A stretch of 64,000 nucleotides of DNA from Buttiauxella agrestis ATCC 33320 (GCF_000735355.1 NZ_JMPI01000023.1:124001-188000); one strand, 5' to 3'. Positions 9,571 through 18,716 are shown, counted from the stretch's first letter. Program-made: numbers and translations. Notes: generated from the sequence alone by a model not told the origin.

Positions 9571-10671
9571 TTATTCCTGCTCTTCCAGAATCTCTACCAC
9601 TTCATTCGGGTCATCTTGCGGGGCTGGAGCTTCGTGCATCCACACTGAAATTAAACGGTAAGAGACCGCCAACAGAACTGGCCCGATAAACAAACCAATC
9701 ATCCCGAAGGCAATTAACCCCCCAATAACCCCGGAGAGAATCAGGATCATTGGTAAGTCTGCACCCATACGAATCAGAACCGGGCGGATAACGTTATCCA
9801 TCGTACCTACCACGCAACTCCACACCAGCAGCACCGTGCCCCAGGTCGTGTCACCGGTCCAGTACAACCAGGCAATTGATGGGACCAACACCAGCAACGG
9901 ACCGATTTGCACCAGGCAGCACAGCATCATCACCACGGTGAGTAGCGTTGCGTTAGGAATGCCTGCAATAGCTAAACCCACGCCACCGAGGACTGACTGA
10001 ACCAGCGCCGTAACCACAACACCCAACGCGACGGCGCGAATGGCTTGTCCTGCCAGCAATACCGCCGCATCACCACGTTTACCCGCCAGGCGGAACGCAA
10101 AGTGTCGAATGCCGTTACCCAGCGTTTCACCTTTCGCATACAGCAGCACGCTGAACAACAGCATCAGGCCGCAATGCATCAGGAAGCTACCAACGTGAAT
10201 GGCCTGGCCGAGGAACCAGGTCGTCGTTGTGCCGATATAAGGGCGAATTTTTGCCATAATAGCGCTGCCGCCGCTATCAACCAGAGCATTCCAGCCTGCG
10301 TAAAGTTTGTCGCCCACCAATGGAATAGTGTTAAGCCAATCGAACTTTGGCAGCTCCATATTGCCTTTCGTCGCCCAGTCGATAACCGGGCCGCTGTTAT
10401 CCACCAGGCTGTTCACCAACAGCGCAACGGGGATCACGAATAACATTAACAGCAACAGCGTCATCACCAGAACGGCAAGGGAGCGTTTCCCCCACAGCAA
10501 TTTCTGAACCTTAAGCATCAGGGGCCATGTCGCGAGCACGATGGTACCTGCCCAGGCAAAACCGAGTACGAACGGACGGACAACCCATAAACAGGCGATG
10601 ATCATCACCGAGATAAACAACACCGACAGCAGAATCTGTAGCAGATCCTTCGGCTGACTGACTTTAACCAT
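9571..10671 (-). CDS. ydiK: AI-2E family membrane protein YdiK
   Basis: Predicted inner-membrane permease of the AI-2E/PerM family with eight or so hydrophobic segments; the transported compound is unknown. I start at ATG 10671 (366 residues), where AAGGTG is correctly spaced. The longer GTG start at 10683 would sit directly on that ribosome-binding site. The sequence from MVKVSQPKDLLQILLSVLF onward matches E. coli YdiK throughout, including RPYIGTTTTWFLGQA and DNVIRPVLIRMGADLP. It is divergent from ydiJ and lies upstream of rprA, as in E. coli. Confidence 0.92.
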   Translation of the reverse strand: MVKVSQPKDLLQILLSVLFISVMIIACLWVVRPFVLGFAWAGTIVLATWPLMLKVQKLLWGKRSLAVLVMTLLLLMLFVIPVALLVNSLVDNSGPVIDWATKGNMELPKFDWLNTIPLVGDKLYAGWNALVDSGGSAIMAKIRPYIGTTTTWFLGQAIHVGSFLMHCGLMLLFSVLLYAKGETLGNGIRHFAFRLAGKRGDAAVLLAGQAIRAVALGVVVTALVQSVLGGVGLAIAGIPNATLLTVVMMLCCLVQIGPLLVLVPSIAWLYWTGDTTWGTVLLVWSCVVGTMDNVIRPVLIRMGADLPMILILSGVIGGLIAFGMIGLFIGPVLLAVSYRLISVWMHEAPAPQDDPNEVVEILEEQE

Positions 10672-10876
10672 AGATAAAATCACCTTAATAACTGATAACG
10701 GGCAAAGTGCCTTCGTTAAAGCCGCGAAGCGGATGTGTTAATGATGATGTATTTCCTCAGTTTTTGACAGGAACAAAACGTACGCGCATGTCCTAAAAAA
10801 ATGTGTTAAAAAATGAAAGGAAGCAAACGCAAACGATAACTCACAACTAATAACGTCAGGCAGGGTCGACCCTTCA

Positions 10877-13800
10877 ATGATCCCACAAATATCTCAGGCA
10901 CCAGGTCTTGTTCAATTGGTGCTCAATTTTTTACAGGCACTGGAACAACAAGGTTTCACCGGCGATACCGCCACCAGTTACGCTGACAGACTCACGATGG
11001 CGACCGATAACAGCATTTATCAGCTGTTACCGGATGCGGTGTTATTCCCGCGTTCTACGGCAGATGTGGCGTTGCTGGCCAGACTCGCCTCCGAAGAACG
11101 CTTCAAATCTCTGGTCTTCACGCCGCGCGGCGGTGGAACGGGAACCAACGGTCAGTCGCTCAATACGGGCATTGTCGTTGATATGTCGCGCTACATGAAT
11201 CGCATCATTGAAATCAATCCTGAGCAGGGTTGGGTGCGGGTGGAAGCCGGGGTAATCAAAGACCAGCTGAACCAATACCTCAAGCCTTACGGTTATTTCT
11301 TCGCGCCTGAGCTTTCTACCAGCAACCGCGCAACGCTCGGTGGAATGATCAACACCGACGCCTCCGGGCAAGGCTCGTTGGTGTATGGCAAAACCTCTGA
11401 CCACGTGATGGGCGTGCGGGCTGTTCTATTGAACGGCGATATTCTTGACACTCATCCTATGTCTACAGCCCTCGCGGAAGATTTAGGGCGCGATGACAGC
11501 CCGACCGGAAAGATTTATCGCACCGTACTCGAACGTTGCCGTGAGCAGCGCCAGTTGATTATCGATAAATTCCCGAAACTTAACCGTTTCCTGACCGGTT
11601 ACGATCTACGCCACGTCTTCAACGACTCCCTTTCGCAATTCGATTTGACGCGCATTCTCTGCGGTTCGGAAGGCACGCTGGCGTTTATCACTGAGGCGAA
11701 GCTGGACATCACGCGCCTGCCGAAAGTGCGCCGTCTGGTGAATATCAAGTACGACTCTTTTGATTCGGCGCTGCGTAATGCACCGTTTATGGTGGAGGCG
11801 CGTGCGCTGTCCGTCGAAACTGTCGATTCAAAAGTCCTGAACCTGGCGCGAGAAGATATCGTCTGGCATTCGGTCAGTGAATTAATCACCGATGTTCCCG
11901 GCAAAGAAATGCTCGGCCTGAATATCGTTGAATTTGCAGGCGACGACCTGGAATTAATTGAAGGGCAGGTTGCTTCATTGTGCGAGCGCCTCGATTCATT
12001 GATTTCGCAAGGTGAGGGTGGCGTTATCGGCTGGCAGGTTTGTACAGAGCTGGCAGGCATTGAACGCATTTATAACATGCGTAAAAAAGCCGTTGGCCTG
12101 CTGGGTAACGCGAAAGGGCAGGCGAAACCAATCCCGTTTGCGGAAGATACCTGTGTACCGCCGCAACATCTGGCCGATTACATCACTGAGTTCCGCGCTT
12201 TGCTCGACAGCCACAATCTCAGTTATGGCATGTTCGGCCATGTTGATGCTGGCGTTTTACACGTGCGCCCTGCGCTGGATATGACCGATCCGCATCAGGA
12301 AGTGCTGATGAAGCGCATTTCTGATGATGTGGTTGCCCTCACCGCGAAGTACGGCGGTCTGCTTTGGGGCGAACACGGAAAAGGTTTCCGTGCTGAATAC
12401 AGTCCGGCGTTCTTTGGTGAAACGCTGTATGAAGAACTGCGTCGCATCAAAGCGGTATTCGACCCAGACAACCGCCTGAACCCTGGGAAAATCTGCCCGC
12501 CGTTAGGTGTGGATGACCCGATGATGCAGGTTGATGCGGTGAAGCGCGGCACTTTCGACAGGCAAATCCCCATTGCGGTGCGAACCTCGTGGCGCGGGGC
12601 GATGGAATGTAACGGGAACGGTTTGTGCTTTAACTTCGATGTGAAAAGCCCGATGTGTCCGTCGATGAAAATCACCAGCAATCGTATTCACTCGCCAAAA
12701 GGGCGGGCAACATTAACGCGCGAATGGCTACGTTTGCTGGCCGATCGTGGGGTTGATCCGGATGCACTTGAAAAACAGATGCCAGAAAAACGCGCCAGCC
12801 TGCGTACTTTAATCGAGCGCACACGCAACTCCTGGCATGCTCGCAAAGGTGAATACGATTTCTCTCATGAAGTGAAAGAGGCAATGTCCGGGTGCCTGGC
12901 CTGCAAAGCGTGTTCAACGCAATGCCCAATCAAAATCGACGTTCCGGAATTCCGCTCGCGCTTCTTGCAGCTTTATCACACCCGCTATTTACGCCCGATA
13001 CGCGATCATCTGGTGGCAACCGTAGAAAGTTACGCCCCTCTTATGGCTCGTGCGCCGAAGACGTTTAACTTCTTTATGAGTCAGCCGTGGGTGCGTAATT
13101 TGTCTGCCAGACATATTGGCATGATTGATTTGCCGATGCTCTCCACACCCTCGTTGCAACAGCAATTGGTCGGGCATACTTCGGCAAATACCACACTTGA
13201 ACAGCTGGAAAGCTATTCCGCTGAACAGAAAGCCAGAACGGTGCTGGTGGTACAAGACCCGTTCACCAGTTACTACGATGCGCAAGTGGTGGCCGATTTT
13301 GTGCGTCTGGTTGAAAAACTAGGACTGGAGCCGGTGGTACTGCCATTTTCACCCAACGGTAAAGCGCAGCACATTAAAGGATTCCTGCAAAAGTTCGCCA
13401 GGACGGCACGTAAAACATCTGAATTCCTCAACCGCGTTGCGAAACTCGGAATGCCGATGGTAGGTGTCGACCCTGCGCTGGTGCTGTGTTATCGCGACGA
13501 ATACAAACAAACGCTGGGTGAAGATCGTGGGGAGTTTCACGTTCAATTAGTTCATGAATGGTTGCCTGGTGTGCTTGCAAACCGTGAAGCCGCTGCGGTT
13601 GGTGGAGAATCCTGGTATCTGTTTGGCCATTGTACCGAAGTCACCGCATTGCCTACGGCGCCAAACCAATGGTCGGCAATTTTTGCGCGCTTAGGTGCGA
13701 AGCTTGAAAATGTTAGCGTCGGCTGCTGCGGCATGGCTGGAACCTACGGGCATGAGGTAAAAAACCATGCTAACGCACTGGGGATTTACGAGCTGTCGTG

Positions 13801-13933
13801 GCACCAGGCAATGCAGCGCCTGCCGCGCCAACGCTGCCTGGCAACCGGCTATTCGTGCCGCAGTCAGGTCAAACGTGTGGAAGGCAACGGTGTTCGCCAT
13901 CCGCTACAGGCATTACTGGAGATTATGGGATGA
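10877..13933 (+). CDS. ydiJ: FAD/Fe-S oxidoreductase YdiJ
   Basis: Large (1018-residue) flavin and iron-sulfur 2-hydroxyacid dehydrogenase. An N-terminal PCMH-type FAD-binding domain (about 30-270) includes FTPRGGGTGTNGQ. An FAD-oxidase C-terminal domain reaches about residue 550. A ferredoxin-like segment, CLACKACSTQCP, lies near residue 674, and a CCG domain at the C terminus has the block GCCGMAGTYGHE. E. coli YdiJ has been linked to oxidation of D-2-hydroxyglutarate-type substrates; that assignment comes from the family. The stop codon overlaps the menI start (ATGA), so the two are translationally coupled. Confidence 0.95.
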   Translation: MIPQISQAPGLVQLVLNFLQALEQQGFTGDTATSYADRLTMATDNSIYQLLPDAVLFPRSTADVALLARLASEERFKSLVFTPRGGGTGTNGQSLNTGIVVDMSRYMNRIIEINPEQGWVRVEAGVIKDQLNQYLKPYGYFFAPELSTSNRATLGGMINTDASGQGSLVYGKTSDHVMGVRAVLLNGDILDTHPMSTALAEDLGRDDSPTGKIYRTVLERCREQRQLIIDKFPKLNRFLTGYDLRHVFNDSLSQFDLTRILCGSEGTLAFITEAKLDITRLPKVRRLVNIKYDSFDSALRNAPFMVEARALSVETVDSKVLNLAREDIVWHSVSELITDVPGKEMLGLNIVEFAGDDLELIEGQVASLCERLDSLISQGEGGVIGWQVCTELAGIERIYNMRKKAVGLLGNAKGQAKPIPFAEDTCVPPQHLADYITEFRALLDSHNLSYGMFGHVDAGVLHVRPALDMTDPHQEVLMKRISDDVVALTAKYGGLLWGEHGKGFRAEYSPAFFGETLYEELRRIKAVFDPDNRLNPGKICPPLGVDDPMMQVDAVKRGTFDRQIPIAVRTSWRGAMECNGNGLCFNFDVKSPMCPSMKITSNRIHSPKGRATLTREWLRLLADRGVDPDALEKQMPEKRASLRTLIERTRNSWHARKGEYDFSHEVKEAMSGCLACKACSTQCPIKIDVPEFRSRFLQLYHTRYLRPIRDHLVATVESYAPLMARAPKTFNFFMSQPWVRNLSARHIGMIDLPMLSTPSLQQQLVGHTSANTTLEQLESYSAEQKARTVLVVQDPFTSYYDAQVVADFVRLVEKLGLEPVVLPFSPNGKAQHIKGFLQKFARTARKTSEFLNRVAKLGMPMVGVDPALVLCYRDEYKQTLGEDRGEFHVQLVHEWLPGVLANREAAAVGGESWYLFGHCTEVTALPTAPNQWSAIFARLGAKLENVSVGCCGMAGTYGHEVKNHANALGIYELSWHQAMQRLPRQRCLATGYSCRSQVKRVEGNGVRHPLQALLEIMG

Positions 13934-14340
13934 TCTGGCGACGTGAAGTGAATCTGGAAGCGCTCAATAAAATGGGCGCGGACAACATGGTGGAACACGT
14001 GGGAATCGTATTTACCCGCATCGACGATAATGAACTGGAAGCCACTATGCCCGTGGATAACCGCACGCGCCAGCCATTTGGCTTGCTTCACGGAGGCGCA
14101 TCGGTGGTGTTGGCTGAAACGCTCGGTTCGGTAGCCGGATATTTATGTACCGAAGGCGAGCAGAAAATCGTTGGTCTGGAAGTTAACGCTAACCATCTGC
14201 GATCGGCGCGAGAAGGCATTGTGCGCGGTGTTTGCAAAGCAGTGCATGTCGGGCGCAGGCACCAGGTCTGGCAAATAGAAATCAGCGATGAACAAGGGCG
14301 GCTTTGTTGCACATCGCGACTGACCACAGCGGTGGTCTAA
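13930..14340 (+). CDS. menI: 1,4-dihydroxy-2-naphthoyl-CoA hydrolase MenI (YdiI)
   Basis: Hotdog-fold thioesterase (136 residues) that releases 1,4-dihydroxy-2-naphthoate from its CoA ester in menaquinone synthesis. The start is the ATG overlapping the ydiJ stop, giving MIWRREVNLEAL as in E. coli. An upstream in-frame start at 13798 lies deep inside ydiJ and has no homology. The catalytic Glu63 is in LLHGGASVVLAETLGS. The stop codon directly abuts the stop of the oppositely oriented antitoxin gene, which marks the right edge of the conserved block. Confidence 0.95.
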   Translation: MIWRREVNLEALNKMGADNMVEHVGIVFTRIDDNELEATMPVDNRTRQPFGLLHGGASVVLAETLGSVAGYLCTEGEQKIVGLEVNANHLRSAREGIVRGVCKAVHVGRRHQVWQIEISDEQGRLCCTSRLTTAVV

Positions 14341-14631
14341 TTAAATAGCCAGCAGAACCTTAATAAGCGCCGGATTATGTTCGAGCATCAACAGTATTTT
14401 TAGCGATGACCCGGATGGGATGCGGCGCTTTTGCTCCCAACTTTGCACCAGTGATGGGCTAACCCCCACAGCCTGAGCAAACTCTTCCTGTTTTAGACCG
14501 ATTGATTCACGCAATGCTTTTACATCTGGTAAAGGGTAGCGATGAACGCGGCCTGGCTGCATTTCCCCTTTTTCGATGGCAACCATCTCTTCCATGCTTT
14601 GCACCAGATCGTTGAAAAGTTGCTTATCCAT
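14341..14631 (-). CDS. HigA2-like antitoxin, XRE/helix-turn-helix
   Basis: A 96-residue protein with a Cro/C1-type helix-turn-helix at about residues 35-85, including SIGLKQEEFAQAVGVSPSLV and SWEQKRRIP. The N-terminal half is charged, as in antitoxins that wrap their toxin. It is the second gene of a two-gene minus-strand unit behind a HigB2/RelE-like toxin, an order typical of HigBA. RBS CAAGGAA precedes the ATG. It probably also binds the palindromes at the operon promoter. Its start lies inside the toxin reading frame. Confidence 0.85.
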   Translation of the reverse strand: MDKQLFNDLVQSMEEMVAIEKGEMQPGRVHRYPLPDVKALRESIGLKQEEFAQAVGVSPSLVQSWEQKRRIPSGSSLKILLMLEHNPALIKVLLAI

Positions 14632-14999
14632 ATTGGTTTCCTTGAGTTTTCATTGTGAAAAATAGTCAATGCCAGATCCAGATGATGCGCCAACCGTTTG
14701 AGTACAGATTTCTCCGCTTCGGTCATATCGTCTTTGACGTTTTTTGCGTAAATCGTCAGCAGATAGAGTTTACCTTTTTGAGTTACCGCATAATAAATAA
14801 CCCTTACACCGCCACGTTTGCCCGTTCCAGGCCGGTTCCAGCGCAGCTTTTTACAGCCACCGGAGTTTCGTATGGTGTCTCCATCGACATGCTGCCTGAG
14901 CAGATATTCCTGAAGCTGTTGGAAGGTATCATCATCTAACAAGCTTTCACGCTGCCTGACAAAAGTCGGCGTCTCTATAAACTCAAAATGTTCCATCAT
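14520..14999 (-). CDS. HigB2/RelE-like mRNA interferase toxin with long C-terminal overlap
   Basis: The first 110 residues or so match the HigB-2 branch of the RelE/ParE superfamily: SGGCKKLRW, GKRGGVRVIYY and LYLLTIYAKN, as in V. cholerae HigB2 (GGLRKIRV, GKRGGSRIIYY, FYLLTIYGKN). Such toxins cut ribosome-bound mRNA. This frame is 159 codons, about 45 longer than usual, because it continues 112 bases into the antitoxin gene in another frame. The tail is unlike the family and may reflect loss of an earlier stop. AAGGA precedes a double ATG at 14999/14996. Confidence 0.8.
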   Translation of the reverse strand: MMEHFEFIETPTFVRQRESLLDDDTFQQLQEYLLRQHVDGDTIRNSGGCKKLRWNRPGTGKRGGVRVIYYAVTQKGKLYLLTIYAKNVKDDMTEAEKSVLKRLAHHLDLALTIFHNENSRKPIWISNFSTIWCKAWKRWLPSKKGKCSQAAFIATLYQM

Positions 15000-15020
15000 C
15001 TGTTTTGTCCTTGTGTTGTA

Positions 15021-15072
15021 TTTTTAGTCGTACGACGTGCGAGTGTCAATGTTTTTTTCGTACTAAGTACGA
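15021..15072 (-). promoter_or_regulatory. Toxin-antitoxin promoter and operator palindromes
   Basis: On the minus strand a consensus -35 TTGACA (15044-15049) is 17 bases from a -10 TAAAAA (15021-15026). The spacer contains the palindrome TCGTACGA (15028-15035). Upstream lies the larger palindrome TCGTACTTAGTACGA (15058-15072). The shared TCGTAC half-sites suggest autoregulation by the antitoxin or the complex. Confidence 0.7.
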
Positions 15073-15273
15073 TTTTTGCGATGATTAATTGAACGGGTTA
15101 TGCCATGAGTTCGTCACTTTAGATTCATTGCCAGCGTAATAAAATCTGCACGAATGAATTGCGGAAAGCGCCTCGCAAATAATTAATTATCAGCGTCATA
15201 AGCGTGACTTCCCGTGAGACTCACGGGCGCATTTCTGCTAACGTTTGCAAAATTAAAGACAGCAGGAGGTCGT

Positions 15274-15699
15274 ATGCGTCAGAGAGTTATTGTTTGCCCG
15301 ATTATTGAAAATAATGGTGAAGTTCTGTTGTGCAAGATGGCCGACGATCGCGGTGTGTTCCCCGGACAATGGGCGTTATCCGGCGGTGGAATGGAGCCGG
15401 GTGAACAAATGGAAGAAGCGTTGCTGCGAGAGATCGCTGAAGAGCTAGGAACTGAGCTGCAAATTACCAGTATTAAACCCTGGACCTTCGCTGACGATGT
15501 GCGCGTGAAGACTTACGCTGACGGTTCAAAAGAAGAAATTTATATGATTTACCTGATATTTGACTGTGTGAGCGCCAACCGTAATGTCGCCTTTAACGAA
15601 GAGTTTCAGGATATTGCCTGGGTTAAACATTCTGAGTTGAGCAACTACGATTTGAATGAAGCGACGAAAGTGACATTCAGTAAAAAAGGCTGGATTTGA
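15274..15699 (+). CDS. nudI: Nucleoside triphosphatase NudI
   Basis: Nudix hydrolase preferring pyrimidine deoxynucleoside triphosphates, producing the monophosphate and pyrophosphate. The 141-residue protein follows E. coli NudI along its whole length: [33 protein letters not shown] and [18 protein letters not shown]. The Nudix box runs from about residue 38 to 60 with the pattern GX5EX7REXXEEXG. The start is chosen at ATG 15274, just after CAGGAGG; the ATG at 15214 has no such site. In E. coli nudI lies next to the arn genes, so this location differs. Confidence 0.93.
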   Translation: MRQRVIVCPIIENNGEVLLCKMADDRGVFPGQWALSGGGMEPGEQMEEALLREIAEELGTELQITSIKPWTFADDVRVKTYADGSKEEIYMIYLIFDCVSANRNVAFNEEFQDIAWVKHSELSNYDLNEATKVTFSKKGWI

Positions 15700-15733
15700 T
15701 TCTCCAACAACCCTTCCCACATTAAGGAATGCG

Positions 15734-17047
15734 ATGCGTAAAGCACTCATCTGGCTGATTCTCACCGTGCTGTCGGGCGGTGGCGTCGTGGTTTATGCGC
15801 TGCATCAGCAGTATGAGGAGCAAAGTGCGGAGTTCCGCATTTTGTATCGCGACATCACCGTTAAACTTTCGCAAAACGATGTGATTCTTGCATTGCTTTC
15901 TAACAGCAGCGATCCTGCCGTGGTGCAGCAAAAATTTCCTTATATTCTGCGCTGGCAAACCCAACCCCATGAGCCACCGCGCCCGGATATAAACCCTGCG
16001 CGTGCAGGCACATACTGGATAAACTCGCCGCAGGGGTCTTTGCTGATTGATTTGCCAACGTTGCTCGCCGATTTTGTTCGCACCCAGAAATTCCGCCATT
16101 TCAGCCTGAGCTGGAAAGATACGCCGCTTATCACGCAGGGCGCGGAAGGCAAGGGGGACTGGTGGCGTTGGGAAAAGGACATTGCCAGCCCTTCACAGCC
16201 TTTGAATTTACTGGTGACGAATAATCCGGACTGGCGAAGTTTGCCCTGGTTGGTTTTGCTGCTGGTAGGAGTTTTTTGGGCGGTCGTTATCTACTTTTAT
16301 AATCAGTATCAGATGACTAAACGACAGCGCAACATTGCCAATTTACGCGCCCATTTTTCAGAGTTGGCGCGTTTGAATGCGATGGGAGAAATCGCTGCAG
16401 GCATGGTGCATGAACTGAATCAACCCCTCACTGCAATTTTGAGCTATTCGCAAACGGCACAGCGTTTAATTAAGCAGCAACAGGCGGAAAAAGCACAACC
16501 GCTGCTGGATGCGTCGGTCATGCAAACTAAACGCATCAGCGCTCTGCTACTGGCATTCCGTGAAAAATTGCACAGTGACGAACAGGCGCTACAACCGGTC
16601 AATTTGCGCCAGGTATGGGAACGAGTGACGATGCTGCTGGGTAACGAAATCGAGCGCGGCAAAGTCAGTGTCATTAACCAGGTTCCTGAGTCTCTGCCTT
16701 CTCTCATCGCCTCGCCATTGGGCATTGAGCAAATCTTCCATAATCTGCTCAATAACGCGATCCAGGCGCAGCAGAAAACGGAAAAAGCCTGGGTCACAAT
16801 CCATGCATCCCAGACGGCGGACAGCATTATTTTGACCGTCACTGATGGTGGGCAGGGGTTATCTGAACAGGCATTAGAGCAAGTTTTTATGCCTTTCTTT
16901 ACCACGCGTAAAGATGGGCTTGGGCTAGGAATGGCGCTGACGGAAACGCTGGTGCAGCGGTTGAATGGCAGTATTCAGGCGCAAAACAGCGCCACTGGCG
17001 GCGCGTGTTTCACTCTGGTTTTCCCTCTCACACAGCAGGAGGCGTGA
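15734..17047 (+). CDS. Membrane sensor histidine kinase
   Basis: A 437-residue kinase. A transmembrane helix at residues 5-24 and another at about 172-193 enclose a periplasmic domain of some 145 residues. The cytoplasmic part has the H-box GMVHELNQPLTAI with phosphoacceptor His226, then the N-box HNLLNNAIQA and G boxes VTDGGQGL and DGLGLGMAL. The HELNQPL form is typical of the NtrB/FixL group. No PAS domain is evident. Its stop overlaps the start of the response regulator by one base, so the two form a cognate pair. The secreted GlcG/HbpS-like protein downstream is a candidate signal partner. Confidence 0.9.
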   Translation: MRKALIWLILTVLSGGGVVVYALHQQYEEQSAEFRILYRDITVKLSQNDVILALLSNSSDPAVVQQKFPYILRWQTQPHEPPRPDINPARAGTYWINSPQGSLLIDLPTLLADFVRTQKFRHFSLSWKDTPLITQGAEGKGDWWRWEKDIASPSQPLNLLVTNNPDWRSLPWLVLLLVGVFWAVVIYFYNQYQMTKRQRNIANLRAHFSELARLNAMGEIAAGMVHELNQPLTAILSYSQTAQRLIKQQQAEKAQPLLDASVMQTKRISALLLAFREKLHSDEQALQPVNLRQVWERVTMLLGNEIERGKVSVINQVPESLPSLIASPLGIEQIFHNLLNNAIQAQQKTEKAWVTIHASQTADSIILTVTDGGQGLSEQALEQVFMPFFTTRKDGLGLGMALTETLVQRLNGSIQAQNSATGGACFTLVFPLTQQEA

Positions 17048-17661
17048 TGGCGCAACGAATCTACTTAATTGACGACGACGAAGCAATCCGCATTTCATTA
17101 AGCGCTCTTCTGGCGACGATGGGCTGGGAAACGCAGGCCTATGACAGTGTACAAAGTTTTCTGGCGTCTCAGCCTGAGTTGCAACACCTGAACGGGTGTT
17201 TGCTTTTGGATATTCGTATGCCTGGTAAATCAGGCATTACGTTGCTTGAAAGCTGGGAACAACGGGGAAGTACCTTGCCGATTATCATGATGACCGGCCA
17301 TGGCAGTATCGATCTTTGCCGTCGAGCGTTTAAAAACGGGGCTTTTGAGTTTCTCACCAAACCTATTGATGCGGATTTGTTGATTGAAACGGTAGGGGCG
17401 GCATTTGAGCAGCAGAAACTGACCCAGCAACAACGTGAAAGCCAGGCCGATTTACAGGCGAAGCTGGCCACGCTTTCTGCCCGAGAACAGGAAGTGATGG
17501 CGCTTATCATGCAGGGCAAATCAAATAAAGAAATGGCGCGCGATCTTTCGTTATCACCACGAACCGTGGAGGCGCATCGAGCCAGTTTATTTGCCAGACT
17601 GGAAATTAATTCTCTGGCGAAGCTGATTAAAGTTTACGGCGGTTTAAAAGGAACTACGTAA
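17047..17661 (+). CDS. FixJ/NarL-type response regulator
   Basis: A 204-residue regulator. Receiver domain at residues 1-120: acidic pocket DDDE at 9-12, phosphoacceptor Asp55 in LLLDIRMPG, MMTGHG and the lysine of TKPID. The LuxR-type helix-turn-helix at about 140-200 begins LSAREQEVMALIMQGKSNKE. The start is the ATG sharing a base with the kinase stop; the longer frame from 17005 overlaps the kinase gene. By family, the phosphorylated form should activate transcription, perhaps of the adjacent secreted-protein gene 100 bases downstream. No target site was identified. Confidence 0.9.
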   Translation: MAQRIYLIDDDEAIRISLSALLATMGWETQAYDSVQSFLASQPELQHLNGCLLLDIRMPGKSGITLLESWEQRGSTLPIIMMTGHGSIDLCRRAFKNGAFEFLTKPIDADLLIETVGAAFEQQKLTQQQRESQADLQAKLATLSAREQEVMALIMQGKSNKEMARDLSLSPRTVEAHRASLFARLEINSLAKLIKVYGGLKGTT

Positions 17662-17762
17662 AATTACCTGGTTTGCCAGGTATTCACCCGAATGGTTTCG
17701 ATTTGCGCAGTTGGTTACCTTAACTCTTGTCAATTAATCACTCCGAGTTGAGGGAAGAAACC

Positions 17763-18266
17763 ATGAAAAAATCCATCCTGTTAGCGGCTGCTCTGTTCAG
17801 TACCATGGCGGTAATGCCTGCATTTGCCAGTAATGTTTTGACTGAAAAGAATCTCTCTCTCGAGTTTGCTGACAAGCTTGCCCAAAGCGCCATCCAGGCT
17901 TGTAGTGCCAAAAACTACAACGTTGCGGTGACGATTGTTGACCGTGCGGGCGTGGTGAAAGTGGTTAAGCGCATGGATAACGCAGGCCCGCATACCGTTG
18001 AAGCTAGCCGTATGAAAGCGTATACCGCACTGACCACAAAAAATACCACTGGTGATGTGATGAAAAGTGCGCAGGATAACGCCGGTGCACAGAATATGCG
18101 CGATATTCCAGGCTTCTTATTATTGGGCGGTGGAGTTCCTGTGAAAGTCGATAACCAGACTATTGGCGCTATTGGTATTGGCGGCGCACCAGGCGGGCAT
18201 CTGGACCAGCAATGTGCGGTTGACGCGCTCGAAGCAAATAAATCACTGCTCATTACTTCCGCATAA
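17763..18266 (+). CDS. Secreted GlcG/HbpS-like protein (DUF336)
   Basis: A 167-residue protein with a clear signal peptide (MKKSILLAAALFSTMAV...AFA, cut before SNVL). The mature part is one GlcG/HbpS domain: AVTIVDRAGVVKVVKRMDNA, ASRMKAYTA, GFLLLGGGVPV and GAIGIGGAPGGHLDQQCA. Family members include HbpS of Streptomyces, an extracellular haem-binding sensor accessory protein. ATG 17763 follows GAGGGAAGAAACC; the longer frame from 17727 has no leader. It follows directly on the two-component genes, which suggests a ligand-sensing or target role. Haem binding here is inference. Confidence 0.88.
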   Translation: MKKSILLAAALFSTMAVMPAFASNVLTEKNLSLEFADKLAQSAIQACSAKNYNVAVTIVDRAGVVKVVKRMDNAGPHTVEASRMKAYTALTTKNTTGDVMKSAQDNAGAQNMRDIPGFLLLGGGVPVKVDNQTIGAIGIGGAPGGHLDQQCAVDALEANKSLLITSA

Positions 18267-18282
18267 TAATCCATCCATTCTG

Positions 18283-18320
18283 TTTAAGTTGCAGGTCTAT
18301 TATATAGTCTGCAACTTAAA
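18283..18320. terminator. Hairpin after the GlcG/HbpS-like gene
   Basis: A perfect 12-bp stem, TTTAAGTTGCAG / CTGCAACTTAAA, has an inner CTAT/ATAG pair in its 14-base loop, 17 bases after the stop. A short TTATTT follows. It probably ends the operon. Confidence 0.65.
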
Positions 18321-18483
18321 TTATTTCAGCTATAAGCTGTATCTCACTCGCTATATAAAACAGACTTGAATCCAGCGCACCTTGCCCATGAACTCATTTT
18401 TTGTCAAAATAATGGCGTAAGCGTCAAATACTTTAAGTATTACACGGACGTTATTTATACAGAAATGATTTTATGGAGCTAAA

Positions 18484-18645
18484 ATGAAGTATGTACTTGC
18501 ACTTATGTTGGGCGTGGTATTATCCGGTTGTACAGCTAATGACTGGGTAGATGCTGCTGGTGGCATAATGCAGGCTAAAGATAGCCATGAAAAAGAGAGC
18601 AGGAATAAGCGTATAAAAGCGGCTAATAAGGCTGCAGGTTACTAA
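18484..18645 (+). CDS. Small lipoprotein, 53 residues
   Basis: A short frame with ATG 18484 after TATGGAG. It starts MKYVLALMLGVVLSGCTAND, a textbook signal peptide with lipobox LSGC (Cys16). The mature part is only 38 residues, rich in Lys, Glu and Ala, ending KAANKAAGY. It is too small to carry a known catalytic domain. An AATACTTTAAGTATT palindrome lies 43 bases upstream (18427-18441) and could be a regulatory site. No family is recognised; membrane anchoring is the only supported prediction. Confidence 0.7.
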   Translation: MKYVLALMLGVVLSGCTANDWVDAAGGIMQAKDSHEKESRNKRIKAANKAAGY

Positions 18646-18716
18646 TATTTAGAGAAATTCACATATCCCTCTTCTGACTATATAGAGTGAGAAGAGGAAT
18701 GATCTTTTATGATGAC

